From the NCBI GenBank assembly GCA_027943245.1, contig JANDJZ010000024.1, positions 124,001 through 188,000 of the forward strand: a stretch of 64,000 nucleotides of DNA. The letters are read 5' to 3'. The first letter of the stretch is position 1. Each line of letters starts with the position of its first letter. Below are positions 1 to 12,100 of this stretch, piece by piece. The translations under genes were made by a program, and so were the position numbers. Origin of the DNA: Acanthamoeba sp. SK_2022b. Its lineage: Eukaryota; Discosea; Longamoebia; Acanthamoebidae. The notes beneath the pieces were generated by a model, which was given only the letters and a program-made list of their open reading frames with translations, searched no databases and was not told where the DNA came from.

Positions 1-2700
1 GCCTCGGTCAGCGTGCCGCCCTCCTCGTAGCCCACGTAGCCCTGCAGATAGGCCAAGCCGCAGCGACCGAGGGAGTGAGCACGAGTGCGACGCTGGCTGG
101 GCGTAGCGGTAAACTTTGTGGGGGCGGCGTCACGTACGGGCGGGGCGCCGATGAGCCGGGAGACGGAGAAGCGCTCCATGTACTCGGACATGTCGATGCG
201 CACCATCGCGTTCTCGCTGTCGAACAGGAACGTGGCCAGCTGCTTGCACAGCTCGGTCTTGCCCACTCCCGTCGGACCCAGGAAGAGGAACGACCCGAGA
301 GGCCGGTTGTGCGAATGGAGACCGGCGCGGGAGATACGAACCGCATTGCTGTCGTGGCAACACGAGACAGGCTCTCACAGTTAGTCGCGGCCACGCCTCC
401 ACCGCACCGCGAGCGACGTTTCAGAAACGGGTATGTTCTCCCGCCGCCTAGGTACCTGACTGCGCCGACCGCTTCGTTCTGGCCCTTCACGCGCGAAGCG
501 AGAACCTTCTCCATTTGCAGCAGCTTCTCCCTCTCGCCCATCAGCAAGTTGTGGATCGGGATGCCGGTGGCGCGCGACACGACCAGAGCGATGTCGTTGT
601 CCGTCACTGCCTCGCCCAGCATGGTGGTCTCGTCTGCTTGACTGCAGCGCCCTCCAGGTCAGCGACTGGGGACAAGTCAAGCCCAACAACGAGCCCCGGT
701 GCGCGGGAGGGGGCTGCGCGTACTCCTTGGGCAGCTGTCTCTCCAGCGTGGGGATGATGCCGTAGGCCAACTCGCCAGCCCTGGCCAGGTCGCCGTTCCT
801 TTCCGCCTTTTGCAAGTCCAGCTTGGCCCTCTTGAGCTGCTCCTTCACGTTCTTGACCTTCTGCAGCTTCTCCCTGCACCGTAGGCAAGCAACGCGAGGT
901 CGGCATGCACGCGTGCAAGTCCAGTAGCAGACCAAGCACAGACGTTACCTTTCCTCCTGCCACGCCTTGGTGAGCTCCTGCGAGTTGCCCTCGACGCGCC
1001 TGATCTCGGACTCCACCTTCTCCCGACGCTCGATCGAAGCCGGGTCGGTCTCCTTGCGCAGGGCCTCCAACTCGATCTTGAGGGTGATGATCTGGCGGTC
1101 GAGGTCTTCGATCTGCTCGGGCTTGCTCTCCTGCTGCAGCCGCAGCCTGCTGGCCGCTTCGTCCACCAGGTCGATCGCCTGCGATGCACGACGTCGGACT
1201 GCCGTTGGCCGACTCATCGCCGCTGCGTGCAACACGAAACCAAGTACAGTACCTTGTCGGGGAGGAAGCGATCGGTGATGTAGCGGTGTGAGTAGACAGC
1301 CGCGGCCACGATCGCGCCGTCGGTGATGCGCACTCCGTGGTGCACTTCATACCTTTCCTTCACTGGGAGACAGCAACCAATGCGAGATAAGTGAGGCTGC
1401 TTCGGTTTAGAACGTATGCAAACGGGAGTCGTGGGCGTACGGCCGCGGAGGATGGAGATGGTGTCCTGCACGGTGGGCTCCGGCACGAAGACCGACTGGA
1501 ACCGGCGAGCCAGGGCCGGGTCTTTTTCGATGTACTTGCGGTACTCGTTCAGGGTCGTGGCTCCAACGCTGGGCGTGAGGTGGTGGAAAGAGGAGCACCG
1601 CGTGTCAGCAACCGGCGTGGTCAACTCTCTGAGAGTCGACGGCATCGGGGGTACCAGTGAAGCTCTCCGCGCGCGAGGGCCGGCTTGAGCATGTTCGAGG
1701 CGTCCATCGACCCTTCCGCAGCCTGCAACGCGAGTGAGTCGGTCGGTTTCGTGATCACGAAAAGCTCAGCCAACGCAGCCAAGAAGCGTACCCCTGCCCC
1801 AACTAGGGTGTGCATCTCATCGATGAAGAGGATCACCTCGCCCTTGAGGTCGTGCACGTCCTTCAGCACCGACTTGAGGCGCTCCTCGAACTCGCCCCTG
1901 AACTTGGCGCCGGCCACCAGAGTTCCTGTCCCATGTGGCACGAGCACGGATGAGTCGACTACGCTCCAACTGTGCGAAGTGTTGGCCAGGGGGAGTACTC
2001 ACCCATGTCCAAGCCGACTACTCGCTTGCCCTTGAGGCTGTCTGGCACATCGCCGTGGATGATGCGCGTAGCGAGGCCTTCGACGATTGCCGTTTTGCCT
2101 ACTCCCGGCTGAAGGTGTCGTACAAGAGGTAGTGAGGGTCAGTGCAGACGAGTCGAGAAGAAGGAAGAAAGCATGAAGGATGGGAAAGCTGCTCACCTCG
2201 CCGATAAGAACAGGGTTATTCTTGGTGCGGCGCGAGAGCACCTGCATGGTGCGCCTGATCTCTTCATCGCGTCCTATGACCTCATCGAGCTTGCCCTCCT
2301 TGGCGAGGGCAGTGATGTCCTTGCCGTACTTCTTCAGTGCGTCACCCGGCACCGCGGCGTCAGGGTTGACGTAGGGCGGAGGGATAGGTCGTCCGCCACT
2401 TGTGTAGCCTGCAGATTCAATCAAGTCGTGAGATGAGATTCATCAGACTGCTACGCCAGGAGCCACTGTACCGTTTGCGTAGCCGCGGCAGAGGGGAAAC
2501 ACCAGCGCCGGAGGGTGGAGAAGGGTGCTGGAGCGCACCCCGAGTGCGGCCGACCAGCGGGACGCCACGTTGGATCTTGCCGAAGATCTAGGCTCGCTGC
2601 TGAGCATCCGCCGCACGATTGCTGGACCGCTCCTGCACTGTGCCGGCGAGGGGAAACCGCATCTGCCCACGCTATTACCCAACGTGGCCACTCGTCTCAT
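1..2700 (-). CDS. Mitochondrial ClpB/Hsp78-type AAA+ disaggregase, partial at window edge
   Basis: Hsp100 disaggregase that threads aggregated proteins through a double AAA+ ring using ATP, here probably in the mitochondrial matrix. The first exon (about 2443-2700) gives an Arg/Ser-rich, acid-poor leader typical of a mitochondrial presequence. The next exons go directly to the linker before AAA1 ([15 protein letters not shown], ...NNPVLIGE), so the N-terminal Clp_N domain is missing, as in Hsp78. Then come [10 protein letters not shown], the Walker B region [30 protein letters not shown], the arginine-finger region, the coiled-coil middle domain (about 780-1200), AAA2 with Walker A ([14 protein letters not shown]) and [20 protein letters not shown]. 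At the left edge the reading frame is still open in GYVGYEEGG, so the C-terminus lies outside. At least nine short introns are present. Family assignment is firm; organelle targeting is inferred from the leader. Confidence 0.93.
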
Positions 2701-3870
2701 CTTCTCTTCCGCTCGTGCAAGATTATCTCTTCACACGCTACTGTTGCTGCTGTGTACTCAACTTCAATACAACTTGCTCGGCCCTTGCGTCCAGAAGGAG
2801 CCAGCGTGTGGAGCACGTCGGGCTGCTTCTTGTCTTGGCAGTCTTCCTGGAAATTCAGGCGAGTCGCTGCCCATGTGCTGTCGCTCTTTCCAGTTCCTTT
2901 TTTATACAAGCTGCAGACACACAACGGAAGGTTGATGGTGCCCCTTCCCTTATTGCCCACTAGCACACATCAATTTGCTTTTGACAAAGTTATCAAGTTC
3001 ACAAAATCACAGGAAATATTTTATGAGATATCTCCTTGGTAAGAGTGCAGCCCATGCAGCAGTGGAAGACCAGCATAAGCAAACTAGGAGAGGTATTGGA
3101 CATGATATGTATGTGTTGATAGCATTGCCCATCCACTGTTCGCCCACCTGCAACTGCTGGACACCCTACCACTGTTGGTCTCCCACCACCCACTGTTCTC
3201 ACCTGCAGCTTGTCACCCTCCTGACCAACCACTGCCTGGCAACAGAGTGTTCAGAAAAAAGTAACCCTTTTGACAAAGTACAAATGGAATAAAAACACAC
3301 TAAAATGCCTCAAAAAAAAAGCTTCAAATTCCATACAATACATGATTGAGCACATAGAGTGACTGGGCTGAATGGAATGAGCAGGTGAGGTTGTGTGTGA
3401 GGACAAGTTAGGCATATGTCCACACTGTCCATTGACTGGTATGGACCAGCCTTGCTTGCAAGCTTGAACATGGTGGTGCCCTTGTTCACCTCATTAACCA
3501 ATCTGCAGTTTGAGTGCTATGGCACCATTGGCCTTGCCAAGAAGAACTGCCCACTGTTGCATGGGATCTTGTTAAGGATGGACTGGTTCATCTGGTTGGA
3601 GTGCTTTAGGTGTATGTCCTTGACGCCTAGGAGCATGTGTATGAGCCGCCATAATTCCATTAGTGATGTTTTGCAGTGACGCCATGACATGGAGTTTGGG
3701 AAACAAGTTTGTAAAGAAAGCTAAGCATGTGCCATGAGAATGATGTGCAAATGGTGTGCTTCCGGTCTAAAAATCAACATAAAATTGCCCAATTCGCTTC
3801 CTGCCTTCACACGCGGGCTTTGATACCGTGTGCCACTTGAAAGTCTTCACCACCGACAAGACTACCACCC
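2701..3870. other. Gene-free interval, CpG-depleted, possible decayed repeat
   Basis: No convincing exon is visible between the ClpB start and the aldo/keto reductase start. The first ~220 bases look like normal 5' flank. From about 2926 to 3623 there is only one CpG (3141), although the G+C content is not extreme and TG/CA are common. The text also changes: AT-richer, with short degenerate repeats of a CCACTGTT-containing unit around 3133-3215 and two copies of TTTTGACAAAGT (about 2979 and 3267). An 87-codon open frame at 3416-3679 (+) has no dependable match. Best read as an old, silenced insertion. Confidence 0.6.
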
Positions 3871-5393
3871 ATGGCATCCTCCACCTCCAGCACGACCGAG
3901 CAAGCTACTCTCGCGCAGCTTGATGACTATCGCCTGTTGGGCGGGTCAGGTCTGCGAGTCTCACCCCTATGCCTGGGTACCATGACCTTTGGCACGGAGT
4001 GGGTACCACGTCTCCTTGCCTAATCCTGGTCAACGCTTTAATAAGATGATGCCCACACTGCCACAGGGAGCAGGAGCAGACTTTGAGGAGAGCAAGCGCA
4101 TGTTCGACTACTTCGTGGAGAAGGGTGGCAACTTTCTAGGTAAGGAGTAGTGCCTTGACGGTGATTCCAGCCAACTCATTCCTCCTGTTGGGCTGGCGGG
4201 CGGTCAACACCAGACACGGCCAACATCTACACCGAGGGCACCAGCGAACGGTTCGTGGGTGAGCTTGTGGCTCCCATTCGCAGCCAGATGGTCGTGGCAA
4301 CCAAGTACACGTCCAACCCTCCGCCCATGGGTCCGCCCGGTGCTCCTGTACCTTCGCCCTCTGTGGTAGTGCGTCGTGTGTTTCAGCATCAATATTAACG
4401 GAAAGAAAACAGTTGCAAGCTCGCCACAAGAACCCCAACTTTGGTGGCAACCAACGTAAGGCCTTGGTTGAGAGCGTGGATGCCTCCCTCAAGCGCATGA
4501 AGCTCGACTACATCGACCTGCTCTATGTCCACGTGTGGGATGCCCGCACTCCCGTCGAAGAGACACTGAGGTGAGTGGGCGTTCACCAATCCCTCATTCC
4601 TATCAGGGACCCATCTCGAGTGCTCACTCGCATGCGTGCAGGGCGCTGGATGATGTGGTGCGGAGTGGCAAAGCGCTCTATGTGGCCGTGAGCGACACGC
4701 CGGCGTGGGTCATCTCCAGCTCCAACTCCATCTCCCATTTGCGTGGGTGGAGCCCCTACATCGCGCTCCAGACGCGCTACAACCTGCTCGATCGGTCGCT
4801 GGAGTGGGAGCTGGGCCCAATGGCGCAGGCCCACGACATCGGGATCATCCCGTGGGGCGCCATCGCGGAGGGCTTCCTTACCGGCAAGGTATGGCATCCG
4901 CTTGCCCCCAATCGAAGCCCACCACGCATGCGCCCTGACCACTTGCGCGAGTGTGCATTCAACAGCACAAGAAAGATGGCTCGTCAGCAGACAGCAAGCG
5001 CGGAGCGTGGGTCGAAAGGCACGGCAAGCTCGACCGCAACTGGAAGATACTCGAAGAGGTATTGCACATCTCTGCTCGCTCACGATGGGCTCATGGCTGA
5101 CCCCTTTTCAGGTGCTGGCGGTGGCGGAGGAGGTGAAGAGGTCGCCGGTACAGGTGGCGCTCAACTGGATCGCGCAGAAGCCCGGCGTGACGAGTCCACT
5201 CGTGGGCGCGCGCACGCTCGACCAGCTCAAGGAGAACGTCGGCGCGCTCGACTTCAAGCTGTCACCCGACCAGATGCAGCGCCTCGACCACGTGAGTGCC
5301 ACGCCGCTCGAGCAGCTGCCCTTCCCCAAGAACTTCATGGTCAAGGACTACACGGTCGGAGCCACCAAGGTCGACAAGCGATACGCCTACTGA
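3871..5393 (+). CDS. Aldo/keto reductase family oxidoreductase
   Basis: NADPH-dependent reductase of carbonyl compounds; the substrate cannot be told from sequence. The ATG at 3871 opens MASSTSSTTEQ, followed by the family N-terminus LGGSGLRVSPLCLGTMTFG. The catalytic tetrad is visible: Asp in FLDTAN, Tyr in NIYTEG, Lys in VVATKYTSN and His in LLYVHVWD. The C-terminal cofactor-binding part has GIIPWGAIAEGFLTGK, then SPVQVALNWIAQKPGVTSPLVGART. It ends VDKRYAY at 5393. About five short introns interrupt the gene (for example 4140-4209 and 4571-4641). Architecture and length are normal for the YajO/Tas-like AKR branch. It converges on N-myristoyltransferase with 135 bases between the stop codons. 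Confidence 0.9.
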
Positions 5394-5528
5394 GCGGTCT
5401 CGTGTGGGTCGCCCGGGTGCAGCGATGACTGGCTTGTCTTCATCCAACAAAACGGAACGACTACGCGATTGAACGTGGGGAGCGAGTTTATCGCCGGGGG
5501 GGGGGGTGACAAGCAGAAGGACTACCGG

Positions 5529-5749
5529 TTACATGAGAACGAGGGCAACGTCCTTGGCCGGCATAGTGTTGGCCTTCCAGTTGTAGAGGTAGTAGTGCAA
5601 GTTGCCATCGCCAGGGCCGAACTTGAGGTCCTGCAGGATCGACTCGTTGTCCATCAGGTCCAGACAGTTGTAGACGTCGTAGCCCAGCGAGCTGGCCAAG
5701 ATCAGCGCGTCCTGTGTAGAGCCCGCATCCATTAGTACTTGATCTCTCT

Positions 5750-5825
<76 letters not shown>

Positions 5826-7778
5826 GCGCGCGCACGCACAGAGAGAGAGAGAGAGAGGAGCCTTGGATTCGCAGAGCAGCCATTAGAGCTCATGGAGAGA
5901 GAGAGAGAGAGGACACGAGGCGCGCGATGAGAGGAGAAATGTGCCTGCATGAGGTTCTTGAGCGGGGTCTTGCCGGCGACGTTGTAGTAGGAATAAGCAG
6001 CGCTACAGAGACGAAACGACACGGCCAAGTGGTGGGTGAGCGCAAAGCTGGTGGCCAAGTGCCTACAGAACGGAGCGGGGAAGCGCGAACCGAAGGGTCT
6101 TGTAAGTGGGGTTGCCAATGATGGTCGAGGGCAGCGAGTAGAAGCTCAGGAAGTCGGTGATCTTGCCGGTGGCCTTCTCCTCCACCACGTACGACACGAT
6201 CACGTCGGGCCTAGGCAGGAACCAATGGGCCACCTCGCTCTTCGAGAAGACGGGAGCCAGGCCGAAGCGCACGAGATAGTTCTTGATCAGGGCTGCCACC
6301 TTTGTTTGTTTGTTTTTTGTTTTTTGTTTTGTTTTTTGTTTTGTTTTTTGTTTTGTTTTGTTTTGTTTGAGCGTCAAAGCGAGTACCAGACACAACACAC
6401 ACGAACGAGGAAACGAGATGGTCGAACCTGTTTGACATCCTTCTGCTCCATGGGCCGGATGCCCGGCGTGAGCGGCTCCGCAGGCAGTTTGTAGAGCTTC
6501 ACCGCGCGAGGCAGAGTCATCCTGCGTGAGAGAATTGGAAGTGGATCAGCTTGATGCCCACCCACCCCCACCCCCAACGTCGGTACGCATACGAGCCGGG
6601 CACATCCTGACGCGGCGTACCTTCGCGTGAGATGCGAGAAGCCCACGTTGACGAGCTTCTTGGGGTTGAGGTTTCGATGCCAGTAGCGGCACTTGGCCAC
6701 CGGAGTGGGCAGCACCGTGCCCGCCGTGTAGACGGCCTGGAAGATGCCTGTGCACCACACACATGGGGAGAGGGAAGGGAGGGAGAGAGAAGCGAGAGGT
6801 CAGCGAAGCGAAAAGACACGGGGCATGCGCTGGGATGGTGAATAGAGTACCGGTGAGGTTGACCCGTCGGGTGATCTCCTTGATGAGCAACGGGGCCAGA
6901 CGCTTGTCGCGCAGCTTCTTGTGCACGCACAGGAAGTTGATCTCGACCATCTTCACCTGCCTGAGAGTGGACTCCAACAGATCGAGGTCAAAAACGTCCT
7001 GTGCGTTGCGTCTTCATGCCGGCGCAAGGCATTGCAAAGAGAGGGAACGCACTTGCCACGAACGGAGATGAGGGCGGGGATGGCAGAGATGAAGGCCACC
7101 ATCTTCTTGCTCGACTTGACACGCACACCCGCGTGCCAGTCGCCCCTCCACCCAGGGGGCTTCAGGGCCCTGTGTGTCATGATCGCACGTGGAGGTCAGG
7201 GCCGAGCGCGAGCGCGGTGGTGAGTGCAAGGAGGAGAGCACCAGAGGAGGAAGTCCTTGGAGTAGTCGAAACGGAACATGTTGTCATCGTCCTCGACGTA
7301 GTTCTCGTAGAGAAGGTTATAGACCTCCTCCAGCTCGTCGGGCACGTCAATGTTGATGTCGCTCCACTCAAAGAGATCGTTGAGCTTGAAGGGCTCTTGC
7401 TGCAGCTGATCCAGGGGCTTGTTGGGCTCAAACGCCTCATTGTCGCCTTCCAAGGGCTTATCTGTGAACGAGAGAAATTGGGTTAATTTGGCTGATTAAT
7501 GTAAAGCTCCTGCTCGGCGCTCGCAGCAAGCTTGCACTTAAGTTAACTGATTGATTTTGCGCCTAAATTAGGGTACCAAATTGGGCGACCGGCTGAGTCT
7601 TCCAGAACTTGAATTCCTTGTCTGGCTTCTCGACGGGGGTGGACACGGGCAGCTGCTCGCTCACCTCCTCGGCCTCCTCAGTGGCAGCGGCGGCAGTCGC
7701 CGCTTCCTTCTGCTTGGAGGCCTCTTGTGCCTTGCCCTTCCCTTTGCCCTTGCCCTTGCCAGCGCCCTTCTGCTCCAT
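5529..7778 (-). CDS. NMT: Glycylpeptide N-tetradecanoyltransferase (N-myristoyltransferase)
   Basis: Transfers myristate from myristoyl-CoA to N-terminal glycines of proteins such as Arf GTPases; cytosolic and ribosome-associated. The chosen ATG at 7778 starts [15 protein letters not shown], a Lys/Gly-rich head like the polybasic ribosome-binding head of other NMTs; an in-frame TTG lies 24 bases upstream. Family signatures follow in order: [44 protein letters not shown], the acyl-CoA region [76 protein letters not shown] and the C-terminus [17 protein letters not shown]...VALVLM. The C-terminal carboxylate of NMTs is catalytic; here the protein ends in Met-COOH, which is acceptable. Introns are short apart from one with a compound CA/CG/GA repeat and one T/G-rich. 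Confidence 0.95.
5751..5857. repeat. Compound microsatellite (CA)n(CG)n(GA)n
   Basis: About 30 CA units (5751-5810), then about 11 CG units, then about 9 GA units, in an intron near the 3' end of the N-myristoyltransferase gene. The alternating CG block is a classic Z-DNA-prone sequence. Confidence 0.97.
6301..6368. repeat. T-rich (TTTTG/TTTTTTG)n tract
   Basis: Irregular repeats of TTTTG and TTTTTTG on the plus strand in an intron of the minus-strand N-myristoyltransferase gene, so the transcript carries an A/C-rich tract there. A shorter relative of the same repeat is in a CPSF2 intron near 37903-37930. Confidence 0.9.
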
Positions 7779-7889
7779 TGTTAGCAGCGATTTCGCAGAC
7801 AAAATCTAATCAAATAATAAAACGAGTTTCAATTGTTATTTCATAAAAGAAATGGTAAAGCTTTATATTTCGAGGCCTTGCGGTGAGCA

Positions 7890-9013
7890 CTACTGGGCCG
7901 AGGGGTTTTGGTTGGCCGCGGCCTGCTGTTTGAGGAACTCCTGCTGGTGTTCGTGGAAGATCTTGGCAAAGAGGTTAAGCACGTTGAAGGGCTGCTTGAT
8001 GCCCTCCATCCTGGTGCTCATCAGCATCTTCTTGCCGTTGTTGAGGTCGACCTCCACCTGCGCGACGTACCACATGTGTGGCTTCTTGATCTTGACCTTC
8101 TCGCCCTTGGGGTCGATGCGCAGCAGGTCGACGGTGACCGTGCAGACGTGGCCGTCGGGCGCGTAGAGCGGGTAGGACACCCACGCCGAGTCCTTGGAGA
8201 AGCTGAACTTGGCCTTGGTGGGCTCCACGAGTAGCGGGTCGCCCAGCACGGCCACGAGCTTCTTCGAGTCGAGCACGTTGTAGACGGTGCCGTGGAAGAC
8301 GTGGCTCATGATGGCGTTCATGTCCACCTGCAGCGTGTCGTCCTCCGCTCCCGTGGCCCGCATGTCCAGCAGGTACTTCACGCCGATGCCGATCGCCGTA
8401 AGAGGTATGCCCACGGCCAGCAGCTTCTGGAACGCGTTCACCTCTTGCTTGTATCCTCCGCCGCTGCCTCGTGACTCTCGTTCCTTCTCCTTCTCTTCCT
8501 GCTTCTCCTGCCTCTCCTCTTTCCGCTCATCCTTGTCCTGCTGCTCGTTCTTTTGCTGCTGCTGCTGCTGATTGTCATGCTGCTCCTTGCTCGAGTCGTC
8601 AGCTCCAGAGGCGTTGCTGCTCGTCGTGGCCATCCGTCGCGCAGGCTGGCGCAGGAGTGGCAGCGTGGAGGCTGCTGACCGCTTGCTCAGCAGAGACAGG
8701 GTGGTGGCGGTCGAACCCGATGTTGAGATGCCACGAAGAGGCCCAACGACACCATTCGTCAGCGACGGCAGCTGCTGGCTGGCATCGAAGCGTCCGCTCC
8801 CCACTGTATAAGCAGATCAATTAAATTTAAGCATAATCGATTTGGAGGCAACTTGGGTTGAGGGTCAATCTCCCGCTCAAGTGGCAGATTGATTGAGAAT
8901 TACATAGTCAAAACAACCAAGGGGCAGGCGTTCCGAAGATCAAGCTCTTGCTTACCTTGTGAATGTGAGCGAAACGAGGAGGAAGTGGGCCTAATGAGGG
9001 AGACACGTCTCAT
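7890..9013 (-). CDS. Mitochondrial inner-membrane protein, Tim21/Coa1-like
   Basis: Two-exon gene of 323 residues. Exon 1 (8956-9013) encodes 19 residues starting MRRVSLIRPTSSSFRSHSQ, an Arg/Ser-rich mitochondrial presequence; the intron runs 8804-8955 (GTAAGC...ACAG). Exon 2 continues in frame. Residues about 85-130 are a Gln/Lys/Glu-rich, probably coiled or disordered segment with a run of six Gln. A single membrane span lies at about 145-165 (LLAVGIPLTAIGIGVKYLL). The C-terminal domain has VLGDPLLVEPTKAKFSFSKD...GHVCTVTVDLL...WYVAQVEVDL. That layout (presequence, one span, alpha/beta intermembrane domain with a 'W...V.V' last strand) resembles Tim21 or Coa1, which assist preprotein import or respiratory-chain assembly. 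The family call is tentative because identity is too low to judge by eye; the mitochondrial single-span topology is better supported. Confidence 0.7.
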
Positions 9014-9162
9014 GATTGCACGGGCACGATTTTCTCAATCGGGCCGCTTCGATTTGCCGGACGCTCTGCGCTAATGATCTTGCCTTCTTCCTCGAATACA
9101 CGCGCCTTGCTCTTGGTTTCTCTTAGTTTCTCTTTTTTCTTTGTTGGCTTGGTGGTCTGTAT

Positions 9163-12100
9163 TTACACGCGGGCCTGCTGGCGCGCACCGGCGGGCGCTC
9201 GGTTCTCCTTGTCCGCCTGTGCGCCGGCGGTGGCGGTGGCGAGCACGTGGCCAAAGGCCTGCGGGTTGAGCGGGAGCGACTTGGAGGCGTTGTGGGTCTT
9301 GTAGATGCCCACGACGCGGTCGGCCAGCTCGAACATGTTGTTACGCAGCGAGATGACGAGGAACTGCGCGTCCTTGGTCCTCTCCTTGATGTAGTGTCCG
9401 ATGATGGACACGTTCCGGAAGTCCAACGCGGCGTCGATCTGAAGAGAGTTGTGGAGACACACAAGTCGCGCACACTGTGAGAGCGTGTACACACAATAGT
9501 CGGGGGGGGAGAGAGCGAGGTACCTCGTCCATGACGTAGATGGGCGTGGGCTTGTAGTGGTGGAGAGCAAAGACGAGGGCAAGGGAGGCCAGCGTCTTCT
9601 CGCCGCCCGAGAGGTTGATGATGTTCTTCCAGCTCTTCTTGGGCGGCCGCACACTGAAGACCACGCCCTCGGAGAACGGATCCAGCGAATCCACCAGCTG
9701 GGGAAAAGCGAACGAGGCGCATCAGCAGGTGTGCATCGAAGGACGAGCCTCAACACAAAGGAAGAGGAGAGATGGGACGCGTACCTCGAGCTCGGCGTCG
9801 CCACCGATGGTGATCATCTGGTACATCTCTTTGAGTTTCATGGTGATCTGGGTGAAGCCCTCCATGAATGCATCGAGCCTCTTCTTGCGCAGGCTGTCGT
9901 AGAGCGCGCGCTGCCCGTCACGCTCCTCGGTGATCTTGGCGAGGGCCTTCGCTCTCGACTCGTACTCGCGATTCTTCTCCCGGTACTGCTTGAGCGCCTG
10001 CAGGTTAGGTCGCAGGGACTGGAGCTCGTCCTGCTTGGTGCCCACAGCCACTTCGAGCTCCTCGGGCGAAAGCCTGCTCAGTTCATCGGCGCTCAGCACC
10101 CGGAGTGTGCCTCTCGCGCTCTTCTTGCCGGTCCCGATGCTCTTGCGCGGCTGCGCCTTCTTGACGGGCTTGCGCTCCTTCTTCTTGCTGATCCTTGCCC
10201 TCTTGGATCTACCATTGCCCTCCTCTTCGTCCTCGTCTTCTTCCTCTTTGTCCTCCTCTTCCTCAACCGCCTCCTCCTCGTTCTCCTCCTCTTCCTCTGC
10301 CTCTTCTTCCTCCATCTCGTTGTCGCTTCCGCTCTTTTCTTCTGCTTCTTCTTCTTCTTTCTCGAGCTGCTCCTCGTCGGCCAGATAGTCGTGATAGAGA
10401 GCGGCGTACTTCTTGTGAAGTTCGGTGATGCGCTGCGCCCAGCCCTGAGCGGCCTTCTGGTGGCCGTGCAGGACCTGGACGATCACATACATAAATGTTT
10501 GATAAGGCGCTGAGATCTGAGAGGAATGAGATGACGTCAGGACCAACCTTGCTGATCTCTGCCAGTTGATTCTCCAGTTCGAGCTCCTTGCCGCGCATGA
10601 CGGCTACGTTCTCTTTCATCTTCTGGAACTCCTGCTGGGCTACTTGCATCTTCTTCTCCTTCTCCTCGTGCTTGGCCTGCAGTGCGTTGTAGGCCTTCTC
10701 CACATCACCCGCCGAGTCGTTCAACGTCTGCAGCTTGGCTTCCTTCTTCGCAAGATCCTTTTCTGCCTTGGCCAGCTGTGCCTCAGCCTCTTTGAACGCA
10801 GTCTGTTATCGCCGCAGGTAAATTGAGAGCCAAACTCTGAGAGATGGGGGAGGGAGTTCAACGTACGCGAGCTTGAGTGGACTCCTTCTTGCCCGAAGTC
10901 AAGCGGACTTTGGCGCGGTTGATCCTACGTCGCAGATCATCCACAGCCTTGGTGGCAGCTTCGAACTTGGCCTTTTGCCGCTTTAGCTTCTCACCACCGG
11001 TGGCGGCGATCGCGTTCTCGAGCTTGGCCACCTCGGCCTTCACCTCGGCGGCTTCCTCCTCGATCTTCTTCACCGCGCGCTCTCCTTTGGCGATCTTCTT
11101 TTCGAGAGCAGCAAGCGACTCCTCTTCCTCTTCCGTCAGCTGAGCCTGATGAAGTTGAATAACACAGACATGTAAGCAAATCACGAGACCACAGCGCAGG
11201 CAATGCTTGAGTATTTACCTGGGGCTGGAGCTGCTTGAGACGAGCCTTGAGGTCAGCGCTCTGCTTGACCAGCGCCTCAACGTCCATGGCAAGCTTCCTG
11301 GCTTGGACGGGCAGGTGCTCGAGTTCCTTCCTCAAGGCCTCCAGCTCCTTTTCCTCCTCTTCGCGCTGCGCGCGCAACTCTTGCAGCGCCGCAGATTTCT
11401 TGTCAAGCTCCTTCATCATGGTCTTGAAGTCTCTGCTCGACGTGGCGTCCTCGGCAGTATGCGCAACCGTATTCATGCGACCTGCGAGTGGCAATCAGGT
11501 CACCAGGCCATCACTGAGTGCAAGCATTAAACAAGCGCCTTGTACCTGACGTGGAGGTGGTGCCTCCTCCCGACATGGTGCCGTGGAGGTCGATCAGCTC
11601 ACCCGTGAGAGTCACGACTCGATAGCGCGTGGCGCCGTAGGCGATTCTGCGTGCCTGTTTCGCGATGAATGAGCACACTCCAGCCTGGCTGAAAAAGGCT
11701 CTGATAGAGGGCATCACCTGTTCCAAATCCTTCGCCACAAGGCAATCGCGGACGGCAAAGTAGAAGGCCGTGGCATACTCGGGCTTCTTGGACTTGACCA
11801 AATCGTACAGCCTGGGCACGCCCTCAGGGGCGGAAAGCGAGCCCATGTTGCGACGCAGGTACTCGATCTTCTCCAGCACGATGAAGCTGGCCGAGCCCAG
11901 CATCTCCTTCTTAAGGAACGCAATCGCCGCGGATGCTGCTTCTACAGTCTCTGCCACCTGAGACGAGGGAGTGTTAGTAGGCGCAGGCATCAATCACACA
12001 CCACAGAAATGGGCACAAGCGTCGCACGATGTGGTCGAGGGCGGGAGCGGCCGTTGAGATGGCGACATCAAACTTGGGATCGATTGAGCCAAGGTCGCCC

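Noticed and set aside
2701..3870. Giant-virus or other viral insertion as source of the CpG-poor gap
   Set aside because: No capsid, polymerase or other viral protein signature is visible in any frame; a decayed transposon or unknown repeat is the simpler reading.
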